This document shows positions 7,971-16,280 of a stretch of 64,000 nt of DNA, piece by piece. Source of the stretch: JADKIH01 sp031417395 (lineage in GTDB: Bacteria > Bacteroidota > Bacteroidia > AKYH767-A > 2013-40CM-41-45); contig JANOVM010000055.1 of the NCBI GenBank assembly GCA_031417395.1, forward strand, positions 1 through 64,000, in the 5' to 3' direction. A program made the translations under genes and the position numbers. Each line of letters starts with the position of its first letter. Positions within the stretch are counted from its first letter, which is position 1. The notes below the pieces were generated by a model that saw nothing but the letters and a program-made list of their open reading frames with translations, was not told where the DNA came from and searched no databases.

Positions 7971-10900
7971 ATGCCAAAACCAGAAATCTATAACCCCAAA
8001 AACAAGATTCGTATCGTAACAGCCGCTTCTCTCTTTGATGGACACGATGCTGCAATTAATATCATGCGCCGGATAATTCAGGCCAGTGGTGCAGAGGTAA
8101 TTCATTTGGGTCATGACAGAAGCGTCCAAGAGGTTGTAGATTGCGCCATTCAGGAGGATGTTCAAGCTATTGCTATGACGAGTTACCAGGGAGGGCACAT
8201 GGAATATTTCCGTTACATGTACGATTTGCTGAAAAGTAAAGGCTGCGAGCATATACGTATTTTCGGCGGTGGAGGCGGTGTTATTCTTCCCGTGGAGATA
8301 AAAGAATTAATGAGCTACGGAATAGCCAGAATTTATTCACCCGACGACGGGCGTGCCATGGGTCTGCAAGGCATGATTAACGATATGTTGAAACAATGTG
8401 ATTTTGCTACAGGGTTTAATCTGAATGGCGAAGTCAACCAAATCACTAAAAAAGACCATCATGCAATTGCGAGAGTAATCTCTTGTGCTGAAAATAACGA
8501 AAAGGAATACGATCCAATTCGTGAAAAGATTATCGAGCCTGCAATTTTAAAAGTAAAAATAAAAGTTCCTGTGCTTGGAATAACAGGCACCGGCGGGGCG
8601 GGAAAATCTTCTTTAGTCGATGAACTGGTTCGAAGATTTTTAATTGATTTTAAAGATAAAAACATTGCCATAGTTTCCGTTGATCCTTCGAAAAGGAAAA
8701 CCGGTGGAGCGCTGCTGGGCGATCGTATTCGGATGAATTCTATTTTCAATCCGCGTGTCTATATGCGATCTTTGGCAACGCGTCAATCTAATCTTGCATT
8801 ATCAAAATATGTGAAAGACGCTGTTGAAGTACTTAAAGCGGCCCGGTACGATCTTATCATTCTCGAAACCTCAGGCATTGGTCAAAGCGATACGGAAATT
8901 GTTGACCACTCAGATCTTTCTTTGTATGTAATGACTCCTGAATATGGCGCCGCTTCTCAACTCGAGAAGATTGACATGCTTGATTTTGCCGACATTATTG
9001 CACTAAATAAATTTGATAAACGCGGCGCACTTGATGCCTTGCGTGATGTCAAAAAGCAATATAAACGCAATCATCAATTGTGGGATGTCGACGATGAAAA
9101 AATTCCTGTTTTCGGAACCATTGCTTCTCAATTCAATGATCCCGGAATGAATCGATTGTATAGGGCTGTAATCGATGCTTTAGATGCTAAGCTAAATACA
9201 AACCTTAAATCCACTTTTGAGATAACGGGGGAGGTTTCGGAAAAGATTTATATCATTCCACCTGCCCGTATTCGTTACCTTAGCGAAATTTCTGAAACCA
9301 TTCGCAACTATGCGAAATGGGTTAAAGAGCAAAGTTCTATTGCACAGACTTTATTTGGAATTAAGAAAACAAAGGAAAGTCTGGCAGCATCCCCTATAAA
9401 AGACAAAGAGTCTTTAAGTAAAGAGCTGGATAAGCTTTATAATCATTATGAAGTCAGCTTTGATGGAAAGAATAAGAAAATTATTGAAAACTGGGATGAT
9501 AAAAAGAAACGTTATGTTGATGAATTTTATATTTATAAAGTTAGAGAGAAAGAAGTTAAAGTAGCAACTCATACTGAGTCACTATCACATTTGAAAATCC
9601 CGCGTGTTTCTGTTCCCCGTTATGAAGCCTGGGGAGATTTACTCAAATGGAACCTTCAGGAAAATTTTCCCGGCGAGTTTCCCTTTACTGCCGGCGTGTA
9701 TCCTTTTAAGAGGATGGAGGAAGATCCAACCAGAATGTTTGCAGGTGAAGGTGGACCGGAAAGAACCAACAGACGCTTTCATTATGTGAGTAAAGGAATG
9801 CCGGCAAAAAGATTATCTACTGCTTTTGATTCAGTGACATTGTATGGACAGGATCCCGATAATCGTCCGGATATTTATGGTAAAATTGGTAACAGCGGAG
9901 TTTCTATCTGCTGCCTGGATGATGCAAAAAAATTATACAGCGGATTTAACCTGGCGGATCCAAAGACATCCGTCTCCATGACTATCAATGGTCCTGCGTC
10001 GATTCTTGCAGCATTTTTTATGAATGCAGCCATTGATCAGCAATGTGAATTGTATATCATTCAACATGGTTTGACGGAAGAAGTAAATAAAAAGATCGAA
10101 TCAATTTATAAGCAAAAAGGAACAAAGCGCCCTGCGTATCAAGGTCCATTGCCTGAGGGTAATGAAGGACTCGGCTTAATGCTTCTCGGAGTAACCGGTG
10201 ATCAGGTTTTGCCGGCTGATGTATATAATAAAATTAAAGCCCAAACGCTCAATGTAGTAAGGGGAACTGTTCAAGCAGATATTTTAAAAGAAGATCAGGC
10301 TCAAAATACATGCATATTTTCAACTGAGTTTTCGTTGCGTTTAATGGGTGACGTACAACAATATTTTATTGACAGTAAAATCAGAAATTTCTATTCCGTT
10401 TCCATTTCAGGATATCACATTGCAGAAGCGGGAGCGAATCCAATTACGCAATTGGCACTTACACTATCAAACGGTTTTACCTATGTGGAATATTACCTGT
10501 CCCGTGGTATGGACATCAACCAATTTGCACCGAACCTTAGTTTCTTTTTCAGTAACGGAATTGATCCGGAATATGCCGTCATCGGACGGGTTGCACGGCG
10601 TATTTGGGCTAAAGCAATGAAGTTAAAGTATAATGCAGACGAGCGTTCTCAAATGCTCAAGTATCATATTCAGACATCCGGCCGATCTTTGCATGCTCAG
10701 GAAATTGACTTCAACGATATTCGTACAACCCTGCAGGCCTTATATGCCATATACGATAATTGTAATTCGCTTCACACAAACGCTTACGATGAAGCTATCA
10801 CAACACCTACTGAAGAAAGTGTGAGAAGAGCAATGGCCATACAACTAATCATCAACCGTGAATTAGGTCTTGCCAAAAATGAAAATCCTACTCAGGGCTC

Positions 10901-11360
10901 TTTCATTATTGAAGAACTTACGGATCTTGTTGAAGAAGCTGTCATGGTTGAGTTTGATAGAATTAATGAAAGGGGAGGAGTTCTTGGAGCCATGGAGACC
11001 ATGTATCAGCGCGGAAAAATACAGGAGGAAAGCCTGTATTACGAAACGCTCAAGCACAATGGCGAATACCCGATAATTGGAGTGAATACTTTTCTCTCTT
11101 CGAAAGGATCACCAACAATTGTTCCTTCGGAAGTTATTCGTGCGACAAAAGAAGAAATGGAATATCAAATTAATATGCTTCATGAATTACATAAAACGCA
11201 TGCAGCTAAAAAAGATAAATTACTTAAGGACCTTCAGGTTGCTGCCATACAAAATAAAAATTTATTTGAGCAATTGATGGAAGTTTCGAAGTACTGTTCA
11301 TTAGGACAAATAACCAATTCACTTTTTGAAGTTGGGGGGCAGTATAGAAGGAATATGTAA
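7971..11360 (+). CDS. icmF: Fused isobutyryl-CoA mutase (IcmF) with built-in G-protein chaperone
   Basis: Coenzyme B12-dependent acyl-CoA mutase that interconverts isobutyryl-CoA and n-butyryl-CoA (some members also isovaleryl-/pivalyl-CoA). Domains in order: B12-binding domain (about residues 10-140) with FDGHDAAINIMRR carrying the lower-ligand His and a GGGGG loop; MeaB/MeaI-like GTPase with Walker A GTGGAGKSS near residue 206; a linker; and the mutase TIM barrel from about residue 545 (RYEAWGDLLKWN, PYQ-like segment KRMEEDPTRMFAGEGG). This B12-GTPase-mutase order defines IcmF and differs from two-subunit methylmalonyl-CoA mutase. From ATG 7971 the protein is 1,129 residues, normal for IcmF. 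The upstream in-frame extension to 7896 crosses the promoter and was rejected. Confidence 0.93.
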   Translation: MPKPEIYNPKNKIRIVTAASLFDGHDAAINIMRRIIQASGAEVIHLGHDRSVQEVVDCAIQEDVQAIAMTSYQGGHMEYFRYMYDLLKSKGCEHIRIFGGGGGVILPVEIKELMSYGIARIYSPDDGRAMGLQGMINDMLKQCDFATGFNLNGEVNQITKKDHHAIARVISCAENNEKEYDPIREKIIEPAILKVKIKVPVLGITGTGGAGKSSLVDELVRRFLIDFKDKNIAIVSVDPSKRKTGGALLGDRIRMNSIFNPRVYMRSLATRQSNLALSKYVKDAVEVLKAARYDLIILETSGIGQSDTEIVDHSDLSLYVMTPEYGAASQLEKIDMLDFADIIALNKFDKRGALDALRDVKKQYKRNHQLWDVDDEKIPVFGTIASQFNDPGMNRLYRAVIDALDAKLNTNLKSTFEITGEVSEKIYIIPPARIRYLSEISETIRNYAKWVKEQSSIAQTLFGIKKTKESLAASPIKDKESLSKELDKLYNHYEVSFDGKNKKIIENWDDKKKRYVDEFYIYKVREKEVKVATHTESLSHLKIPRVSVPRYEAWGDLLKWNLQENFPGEFPFTAGVYPFKRMEEDPTRMFAGEGGPERTNRRFHYVSKGMPAKRLSTAFDSVTLYGQDPDNRPDIYGKIGNSGVSICCLDDAKKLYSGFNLADPKTSVSMTINGPASILAAFFMNAAIDQQCELYIIQHGLTEEVNKKIESIYKQKGTKRPAYQGPLPEGNEGLGLMLLGVTGDQVLPADVYNKIKAQTLNVVRGTVQADILKEDQAQNTCIFSTEFSLRLMGDVQQYFIDSKIRNFYSVSISGYHIAEAGANPITQLALTLSNGFTYVEYYLSRGMDINQFAPNLSFFFSNGIDPEYAVIGRVARRIWAKAMKLKYNADERSQMLKYHIQTSGRSLHAQEIDFNDIRTTLQALYAIYDNCNSLHTNAYDEAITTPTEESVRRAMAIQLIINRELGLAKNENPTQGSFIIEELTDLVEEAVMVEFDRINERGGVLGAMETMYQRGKIQEESLYYETLKHNGEYPIIGVNTFLSSKGSPTIVPSEVIRATKEEMEYQINMLHELHKTHAAKKDKLLKDLQVAAIQNKNLFEQLMEVSKYCSLGQITNSLFEVGGQYRRNM

Positions 11361-11440
11361 CTTAATACTAAAAAATACTTTTTTTTCTTGCTCTAGTATC
11401 CTTTATTAAAATCGTTCAAAAATTTTATAATAAAATTGTT

Positions 11441-12136
11441 ATGGCTAACTACTTAATTATCGGTGCATCTTCAGGAATTGGCCTAAAACTTGCTCAACAA
11501 TTAACGGAATCGGGTCATAGAATATTTGCCACTTATAATAAAAACAAAGTGGATTCTGAAAACAATCTTTTAGAGTATTATTTTTTAAACGTATTGGACG
11601 AGACTATTGCTTTAGATTTTTTACCTGATTCTTTAAACGGAATTATTTACTGTCCCGGAAGCATTAATCTAAAACCTTTTGAAAGAATAAAACCACAGGA
11701 TTTTATTACTGATTTTAACTTGCAGGTTGTTGGCGCTATAAGGGTAATTCAAGCTGCAATAAGCAAATTGAAAAATTCTAATAACGCATCTATAGTATTG
11801 TTCTCAACTGTTGCTGTTCAAACCGGTCTGCCTTTTCATTCTCAGGTGTCCACATCCAAAGGGGCTATAGAAGGATTAACAATTGCCTTGGCGGCAGAGT
11901 TTGCCCCCAAAATTCGAGTTAATTGTATTGCTCCTTCATTAATTGACACTCCATTATCCGCTAACTTATTGAATAGCGATCAAAAGCGAATATCCAATGC
12001 AGAACGACATCCCTTGAAAAGAATTGGATTGACGAAAGATATTGCAGATATGACAGAATTTTTGATTTCTGAAAAGGCTGGATGGATAACAGGACAAATT
12101 TTTCATGTAGACGGTGGGATAGGAAGTTTAAAATAG
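11441..12136 (+). CDS. SDR-family oxidoreductase lacking the usual catalytic Tyr
   Basis: A 231-residue classical-length short-chain dehydrogenase/reductase. The Rossmann motif GASSGIG is at residues 8-14; the catalytic-Ser region is LFSTVAVQTGLPFHSQ; the family's YxxxK motif reads VSTSK, so Lys is kept but Tyr is replaced by Val. The C-terminal IRVNCIAPSLIDTPL and WITGQIFHVDGG are typical of 3-oxoacyl-ACP-reductase-like SDRs. A Tyr-less subgroup with this HSQVSTSKGAIEGL pattern exists, so this is unlikely to be sequencing error. It is followed by the DUF2071 gene and two tiny membrane-protein genes on the same strand, suggesting an operon. Substrate unknown. Confidence 0.85.
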   Translation: MANYLIIGASSGIGLKLAQQLTESGHRIFATYNKNKVDSENNLLEYYFLNVLDETIALDFLPDSLNGIIYCPGSINLKPFERIKPQDFITDFNLQVVGAIRVIQAAISKLKNSNNASIVLFSTVAVQTGLPFHSQVSTSKGAIEGLTIALAAEFAPKIRVNCIAPSLIDTPLSANLLNSDQKRISNAERHPLKRIGLTKDIADMTEFLISEKAGWITGQIFHVDGGIGSLK

Positions 12137-12171
12137 TTGTCTATCATTTTTATGGTTTTAAAATTGAAAAT

Positions 12172-12885
12172 ATGAAAAATTTTTTAACGGCCAGGTGGGA
12201 AAACTTGATAATGGCAAATTATGCAGTAGATCCTTATATTCTTCTGCCATTTCTGCCCAAAGGCACAGAGTTAGATTTTTATAATGGAAATACATTCGTC
12301 AGCCTTGTTGGATTTATGTTTAAGGATACTAGGATTTTTCGGATCCCAATTCCCGGTTTTGGTACTTTTGAAGAAATTAATTTAAGATTCTATGTAATAC
12401 GTAAAGAAGGAAATAAAATAAAAAGAGGAGTTGTGTTCATAAATGAAACTGTTCCTTATAAATTTGTAGCCTGGCTTGCAAATAAATTATACAAGGAACA
12501 TTACACTACAATACCTACAAAGCATTCGTGGATTATCGATAATGATATTAAACAAATTGAATACCAATGGAAGGTTAATAAGCAATGGAATAGTTTTTTT
12601 GTAAAATCGGAAAATGAAAAGTTAGAAATGCCAAATGGTGGAATTGAGGAATTTATTTTTGAGCACTATTTTGGTTATACCAAAATAAGTAATTCATATT
12701 CAGAAGAGTACGAAATCGAACATCCTTCCTGGAAAATAAATAAAGTACAGCAATTCAAAATTAAATGTAATTTTGACGAGGTATATGGCAAAGAATTTAA
12801 ATTTTTAAACGATTGTAATCCTGATTCAGTTATTATTGCTGAAGGATCTTCAATAGCTGTTAAATGGAAAAGAAATCGTTTTTAA
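12172..12885 (+). CDS. DUF2071 (YqjF-like) family protein
   Basis: A 237-residue protein of the DUF2071/YqjF family, with the typical opening FLTARWENLIMANYAVDP, LLPFLPKGTELD, FVSLVGFMFKDTR, and INLRFYVI followed by RGVVFINE. The frame is open from 12082, but that start lies inside the SDR gene; ATG at 12172 gives the family-standard N-terminus. Function unknown; the fold resembles acetoacetate decarboxylase-like beta barrels, without an evident catalytic Lys assignment here. In other bacteria such genes often travel with SDR genes and cryptochrome/photolyase genes; no photolyase is in this window. Confidence 0.8.
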   Translation: MKNFLTARWENLIMANYAVDPYILLPFLPKGTELDFYNGNTFVSLVGFMFKDTRIFRIPIPGFGTFEEINLRFYVIRKEGNKIKRGVVFINETVPYKFVAWLANKLYKEHYTTIPTKHSWIIDNDIKQIEYQWKVNKQWNSFFVKSENEKLEMPNGGIEEFIFEHYFGYTKISNSYSEEYEIEHPSWKINKVQQFKIKCNFDEVYGKEFKFLNDCNPDSVIIAEGSSIAVKWKRNRF

Positions 12886-12947
12886 ATTATTTATCTTATA
12901 TTTTACCGGTAAGCAATTTCCCTTCAATTTTTAAATAAGAATAAATT

Positions 12948-13127
12948 ATGCTAAAAAACTTCAAACAATCAGAATTGTTTATATTAGTGCTTGTCGTAGT
13001 ACTTATATTCGTTTCAGAATATTACTACACTGTACTAAAGGACCACGACAGAGCAATATTTATTGGTTTATGGCCTCCAACCATGTTACTCTTATTAATA
13101 TATATAAACTCAAAAAGACATAAGTAA
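12948..13127 (+). CDS. Small two-helix membrane protein
   Basis: ATG at 12948 opens a 59-residue frame: a short polar start (MLKNFKQSEL), a hydrophobic helix FILVLVVVLIFV, a charged loop (TVLKDHDRA), a second helix FIGLWPPTMLLLLIYI and a basic end KRHK. The positive-inside pattern and clean hydrophobic segments support a real small inner-membrane protein. It lies 62 bases after the DUF2071 stop and 1 base before the next small gene. Function not recognised. Confidence 0.6.
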   Translation: MLKNFKQSELFILVLVVVLIFVSEYYYTVLKDHDRAIFIGLWPPTMLLLLIYINSKRHK

Positions 13128-13128
13128 T

Positions 13129-13245
13129 ATGGAAGATTTTGACTTAATAATACTTACAGCTATCGTTAGCGCTTCATTTATAGTATTTGCAATTGTTACC
13201 TATAAACAGTTTTCAGAAGCGTCAAAAAGAGATATTAATAGGTAA
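13129..13245 (+). CDS. Single-helix small membrane protein (38 aa)
   Basis: ATG at 13129 follows the previous stop by one base, suggesting translational coupling. The product has an acidic N-terminus (MEDFDL), one membrane helix (IILTAIVSASFIVFAIVTY) and a basic tail (KQFSEASKRDINR), an N-out/C-in layout. It ends 18 bases before the convergent monooxygenase-like gene. Likely last gene of the SDR-DUF2071 group; no family recognised. Confidence 0.5.
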   Translation: MEDFDLIILTAIVSASFIVFAIVTYKQFSEASKRDINR

Positions 13246-13263
13246 CTATTTTTGTTTTCATTC

Positions 13264-14820
13264 TTATTTTCTGAGAATTCTCTTACTGCGAATTATACCA
13301 CCGGCTTCTAAATTGAGAAAATAAATTCCTACGGATAAATCGTTAATTTCAATCTGAGAAGTAACTAAACCGCTTTTAACCTCAATGTTTTCTTCTTTTA
13401 AGACTTTACCTGTAATGTCAACAATGGATATTTTTACCTTTCCTGATTGTGGAAGAAAATATTGGAAAGTAACTTTATCGCTTGCGGGATTAGGAGTAGG
13501 GTCATACAGTTGAGGTGTAGTAATAAGTGATCCATTAACTTCCTGAACAGTATTAGTGATTTGTGTTGAATCAATAATTATATTTTCATCACCCGGTAAA
13601 TAAAGAGTGTAAGCGAAATAGACCAACATCATTTCATCTGTTGTCGATTCACCCAGGAATACCCATTGTGGCGGACTGTTTGGATTGGAGGGGTTTGCTG
13701 TTGTATTATCGTAATGAGCTTCGGAATAGAGTACAGTACCTGCAGGAATCTTTAACACCTTCGGAAAAGAATATACACCTTGCCAGTGAAAATCCCAATG
13801 TGGAACATTAATAAAAGGAATTGTGTCACTGGATGGAGTAACTCCATAACTCAATATGCTGGTTCCGATCAAATGCATGTGTGGTCCTACTCCCAGTACA
13901 GATAAATCATAAGGAACTACATAATGGGCATTGAAAGTTTTTGTAGTATTCGCAGGAATTATTAATGGACCATTATCAAGGTTAAAATGTTCAAGTGGAG
14001 AATCAATACTGATTTCTCTCTGAAACGTCGAAGTAAGTTTTAATAACAACTTTGTACTGTCTGTCTGCCCGCTTATTCCTCCCGGATAATGAATTTGTAA
14101 TATCACATTTGAATTGGCAGGTAATTTTATTCCCATACCTGTTGGAGAATAATAGGCACTTTGTCCAGGTACCCAAACACCAATTAACTTGGATGCACTC
14201 GACCCTGTACCGCCAAAATTGGTGTATCCCGGTCCGGGATCAGCAGCATCGAGTGTTGCCGGTACACTGGAATTATCAGAATAAATAAGAATATGATGTA
14301 CGACACTCCTGTTTCCCGGAATAGCTTCCATGGCCGTAATGTATTTATCGGTAAGCAGGTTTGTTGGAATTACAAAACAACGATAATCGTCGTTAGTAGT
14401 ATTAACAGAATAAACAGGTGCATTTAAAATCAAGTCTGGGCTCGTTATTTCTGAGCTGCTGCTAAATACAGGCGGTGGTGGTTCAAGAGCAATATTACCG
14501 CGAATCATACTATTGTCGACCCAGTTCGCTATATCATCAATTTCCTGTTGTGTTAAAATGCGTTCATGAGCAAGATGACTATATGAAGGATCCGGAGGCC
14601 AGGGCGGCATGGTGCGGTTCGTGACCTGATCTTTTATATCTGTTGCATTCTGCACTGCATCCTGATAACTCATTAATTCAAATGGGGCAATTCCATTTGC
14701 ATTATGACAATTGCTGCATTTGGTGTAAATAATCGATGCTACATTGGCTGACCAGGTAACCTGTGCTGTAATAAGCTTTGAAGAAATTGCCAGAAGAGAT
14801 AATAGTAGTGTTTTTTTCAT
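13264..14820 (-). CDS. Cytochrome c/copper-monooxygenase-like protein with T9SS type A tail
   Basis: Exported 518-residue protein. Order: signal peptide (about 1-19, ending ITAQ); a cytochrome-c-like domain with haem motif CSNCH at residues 35-39 and axial Met candidates in TMPPWPPDPSYSH; a region resembling the copper type II ascorbate-dependent monooxygenase (peptidylglycine hydroxylating) fold, with VVHHILIYSD, ILQIHYPG, GVGPHMHLIG and EMMLVYF offering the His/Met copper ligands; and a T9SS type A sorting tail (PTPNPASDKVTF to RSKRILRK). A c-type haem next to a copper site suggests electron delivery to an oxidative enzyme on the cell surface or outside. Reaction and substrate are unknown. 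Confidence 0.8.
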   Translation of the reverse strand: MKKTLLLSLLAISSKLITAQVTWSANVASIIYTKCSNCHNANGIAPFELMSYQDAVQNATDIKDQVTNRTMPPWPPDPSYSHLAHERILTQQEIDDIANWVDNSMIRGNIALEPPPPVFSSSSEITSPDLILNAPVYSVNTTNDDYRCFVIPTNLLTDKYITAMEAIPGNRSVVHHILIYSDNSSVPATLDAADPGPGYTNFGGTGSSASKLIGVWVPGQSAYYSPTGMGIKLPANSNVILQIHYPGGISGQTDSTKLLLKLTSTFQREISIDSPLEHFNLDNGPLIIPANTTKTFNAHYVVPYDLSVLGVGPHMHLIGTSILSYGVTPSSDTIPFINVPHWDFHWQGVYSFPKVLKIPAGTVLYSEAHYDNTTANPSNPNSPPQWVFLGESTTDEMMLVYFAYTLYLPGDENIIIDSTQITNTVQEVNGSLITTPQLYDPTPNPASDKVTFQYFLPQSGKVKISIVDITGKVLKEENIEVKSGLVTSQIEINDLSVGIYFLNLEAGGIIRSKRILRK

Positions 14821-14902
14821 TGAATAAGTATGATTTACCTGTTTTCTACAGTATTAATAAATAAAGGTAGTTATTTTTCAATATTGATTTGCTAAATATG
14901 AT

Positions 14903-15793
14903 TTAAAATAATTCAGCAAGCATACACCTGGCACTGCCACCACCTATAGTTTCAATGGTATTTAATCCGGAATAGATTATGGATGTATGTCTGATTATTT
15001 CTTTTTTTTGATCTTCTGAAAAAGCATTATATGCCTGCGACGACATGACAAGAAATTTATCTCCATTGTTGTTTTTTAGTTCCAGGCAATTTCCGCAAAA
15101 GGAATGCATCTGATCAAGGGATAGAATAATAAGTTCATTTTTCTCAGACAATTTCTTTTTTACCGTTTCTCTTTCCGCCTCGTTTCTTATTGCTTCCAGG
15201 CATACAATTGCAAAACCATCACAAAGGGAAAGGACAACATTTGTATGATATATTATTTCATTATTTTTATCATAAGAGGTAAAAAGGATGAGCTCATAAT
15301 TTAAATTCTTATTCCATTCTTTTATGGCTTCTAAATTTGTTCTTTTCGAAAGGGAAGCATACGCTATTTTGTTTTCATGGTCAACTACAAGACTTCCTGT
15401 GCCTTCAAGAAAAATATTCTTCTCCTCCATTCCCGAGAGGTCAATTACTTCTTTGTATTGCTTTTTTAAACGGTCAATTATCTCTTTTCTTCTTTCAAGT
15501 CTCCTGTTATCAGCCATCATAGGATACAATACAAACTGGCCATAAGGGGAAGTAGAGAACCAGTTATTGGGGAAAACTCCGTCCGGTGTGGCTTGACCGT
15601 CTTCCGGGGAAATGACAATTACTGTAATTCCTGCCTTCATCAATTTTGTTTTCAGGTCATGAAATTCTTTCATGGCAGTTTCCACGGGAAATTTGACGTT
15701 ACCTTGGGATTGAAAAAAATTGTCAGAACTGGTTTTTGTATTAAAAGAGAAGCCTTTCGGTTCAACCATTAATACCTTTTCGGAAAGAATCAT
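14903..15793 (-). CDS. ctlX: CtlX-type citrulline hydrolase / amidinotransferase-fold protein
   Basis: A 296-residue member of the guanidino-group-modifying (arginine deiminase-like) superfamily. It has FPNNWFST near the N-terminus, FLEGTGSLVVDH with the Glu/Gly motif, YHTNVVLSL with the catalytic His, and a terminal GGGSARCMLAELF carrying the nucleophilic Cys. Length and the NNWFST and GGGSARCM blocks match CtlX proteins, which convert citrulline to ornithine; related enzymes act on arginine. Monocistronic between two gaps. It may connect to arginine freed from cyanophycin (cphA/cphB lie 19 kb away), but that link is conjecture. The start ATG 15793 matches the family N-terminus. Confidence 0.8.
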   Translation of the reverse strand: MILSEKVLMVEPKGFSFNTKTSSDNFFQSQGNVKFPVETAMKEFHDLKTKLMKAGITVIVISPEDGQATPDGVFPNNWFSTSPYGQFVLYPMMADNRRLERRKEIIDRLKKQYKEVIDLSGMEEKNIFLEGTGSLVVDHENKIAYASLSKRTNLEAIKEWNKNLNYELILFTSYDKNNEIIYHTNVVLSLCDGFAIVCLEAIRNEAERETVKKKLSEKNELIILSLDQMHSFCGNCLELKNNNGDKFLVMSSQAYNAFSEDQKKEIIRHTSIIYSGLNTIETIGGGSARCMLAELF

Positions 15794-16015
15794 TGTAATT
15801 AGGTAATATTTTTAGTCAAAACTGCACAATTATTGAATGGAAGTACGAAGATCTTACAGTTTTTATCAGCAGGTAATTGAGTAAAAACAGTAAAAAAATG
15901 TCTTTTAGCCACTTTTATAATATTAAATGTCTTGAAACCTGACAAATGGGACAAGGAACATTATACAGTAATAATACTACATCAATTCAAGCGTAAATAT
16001 TGGAAAAATAAACAT

Positions 16016-16174
16016 ATGAAAAACGAACCAGTAGTTAGTTACAACCACATGCAAGAAGAAGAAGCGATAAATAAAAAGACAAATCGTATTCCGTATTCTT
16101 TATACGTTTTGTTATTCGTTGACGCCATTCTAATCTCTGCATTATCAGTATTCGTAGCCAAAATAATCTTCTAA
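16016..16174 (+). CDS. Small single-pass membrane protein (52 aa)
   Basis: ATG at 16016 gives a 52-residue protein: a polar, acidic N-terminal half (QEEEAINKK) and one C-terminal membrane helix (LYVLLFVDAILISALSVFVA) ending in KIIF. The frame extends up to 15932 but that part lacks coding character. A strong terminator follows 22 bases later, supporting a real short transcription unit. The gap 15794-16015 otherwise shows nothing. No family recognised. Confidence 0.5.
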   Translation: MKNEPVVSYNHMQEEEAINKKTNRIPYSLYVLLFVDAILISALSVFVAKIIF

Positions 16175-16195
16175 TCCTTAAGTAAAAGAATTGTT

Positions 16196-16223
16196 AAAGG
16201 CCGGGCTTTGTCCGGCCTTTTTT
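16196..16223 (+). terminator. Rho-independent terminator
   Basis: A perfect 9-bp stem, AAAGGCCGG (16196-16204) with CCGGCCTTT (16212-16220), 7-base loop, then a T-run. It closes the small-protein gene at 16016 and isolates it from the sugar dehydrogenase gene. Confidence 0.9.
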
Positions 16224-16247
16224 GCTTTTATTATAAGTTTTAATTTC

Positions 16248-16255
16248 TATTTTTG
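16248..16255 (+). promoter_or_regulatory. -7 box upstream of sugar dehydrogenase gene
   Basis: TATTTTTG matches TAnnTTTG exactly and lies 26 bases before ATG 16281. A TTTG sits at 16221-16224 within the preceding terminator's T-run, a little farther than the usual spacing. Confidence 0.5.
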
Positions 16256-16280
16256 TTGGATAACCCAAAAACCGTCCAAC

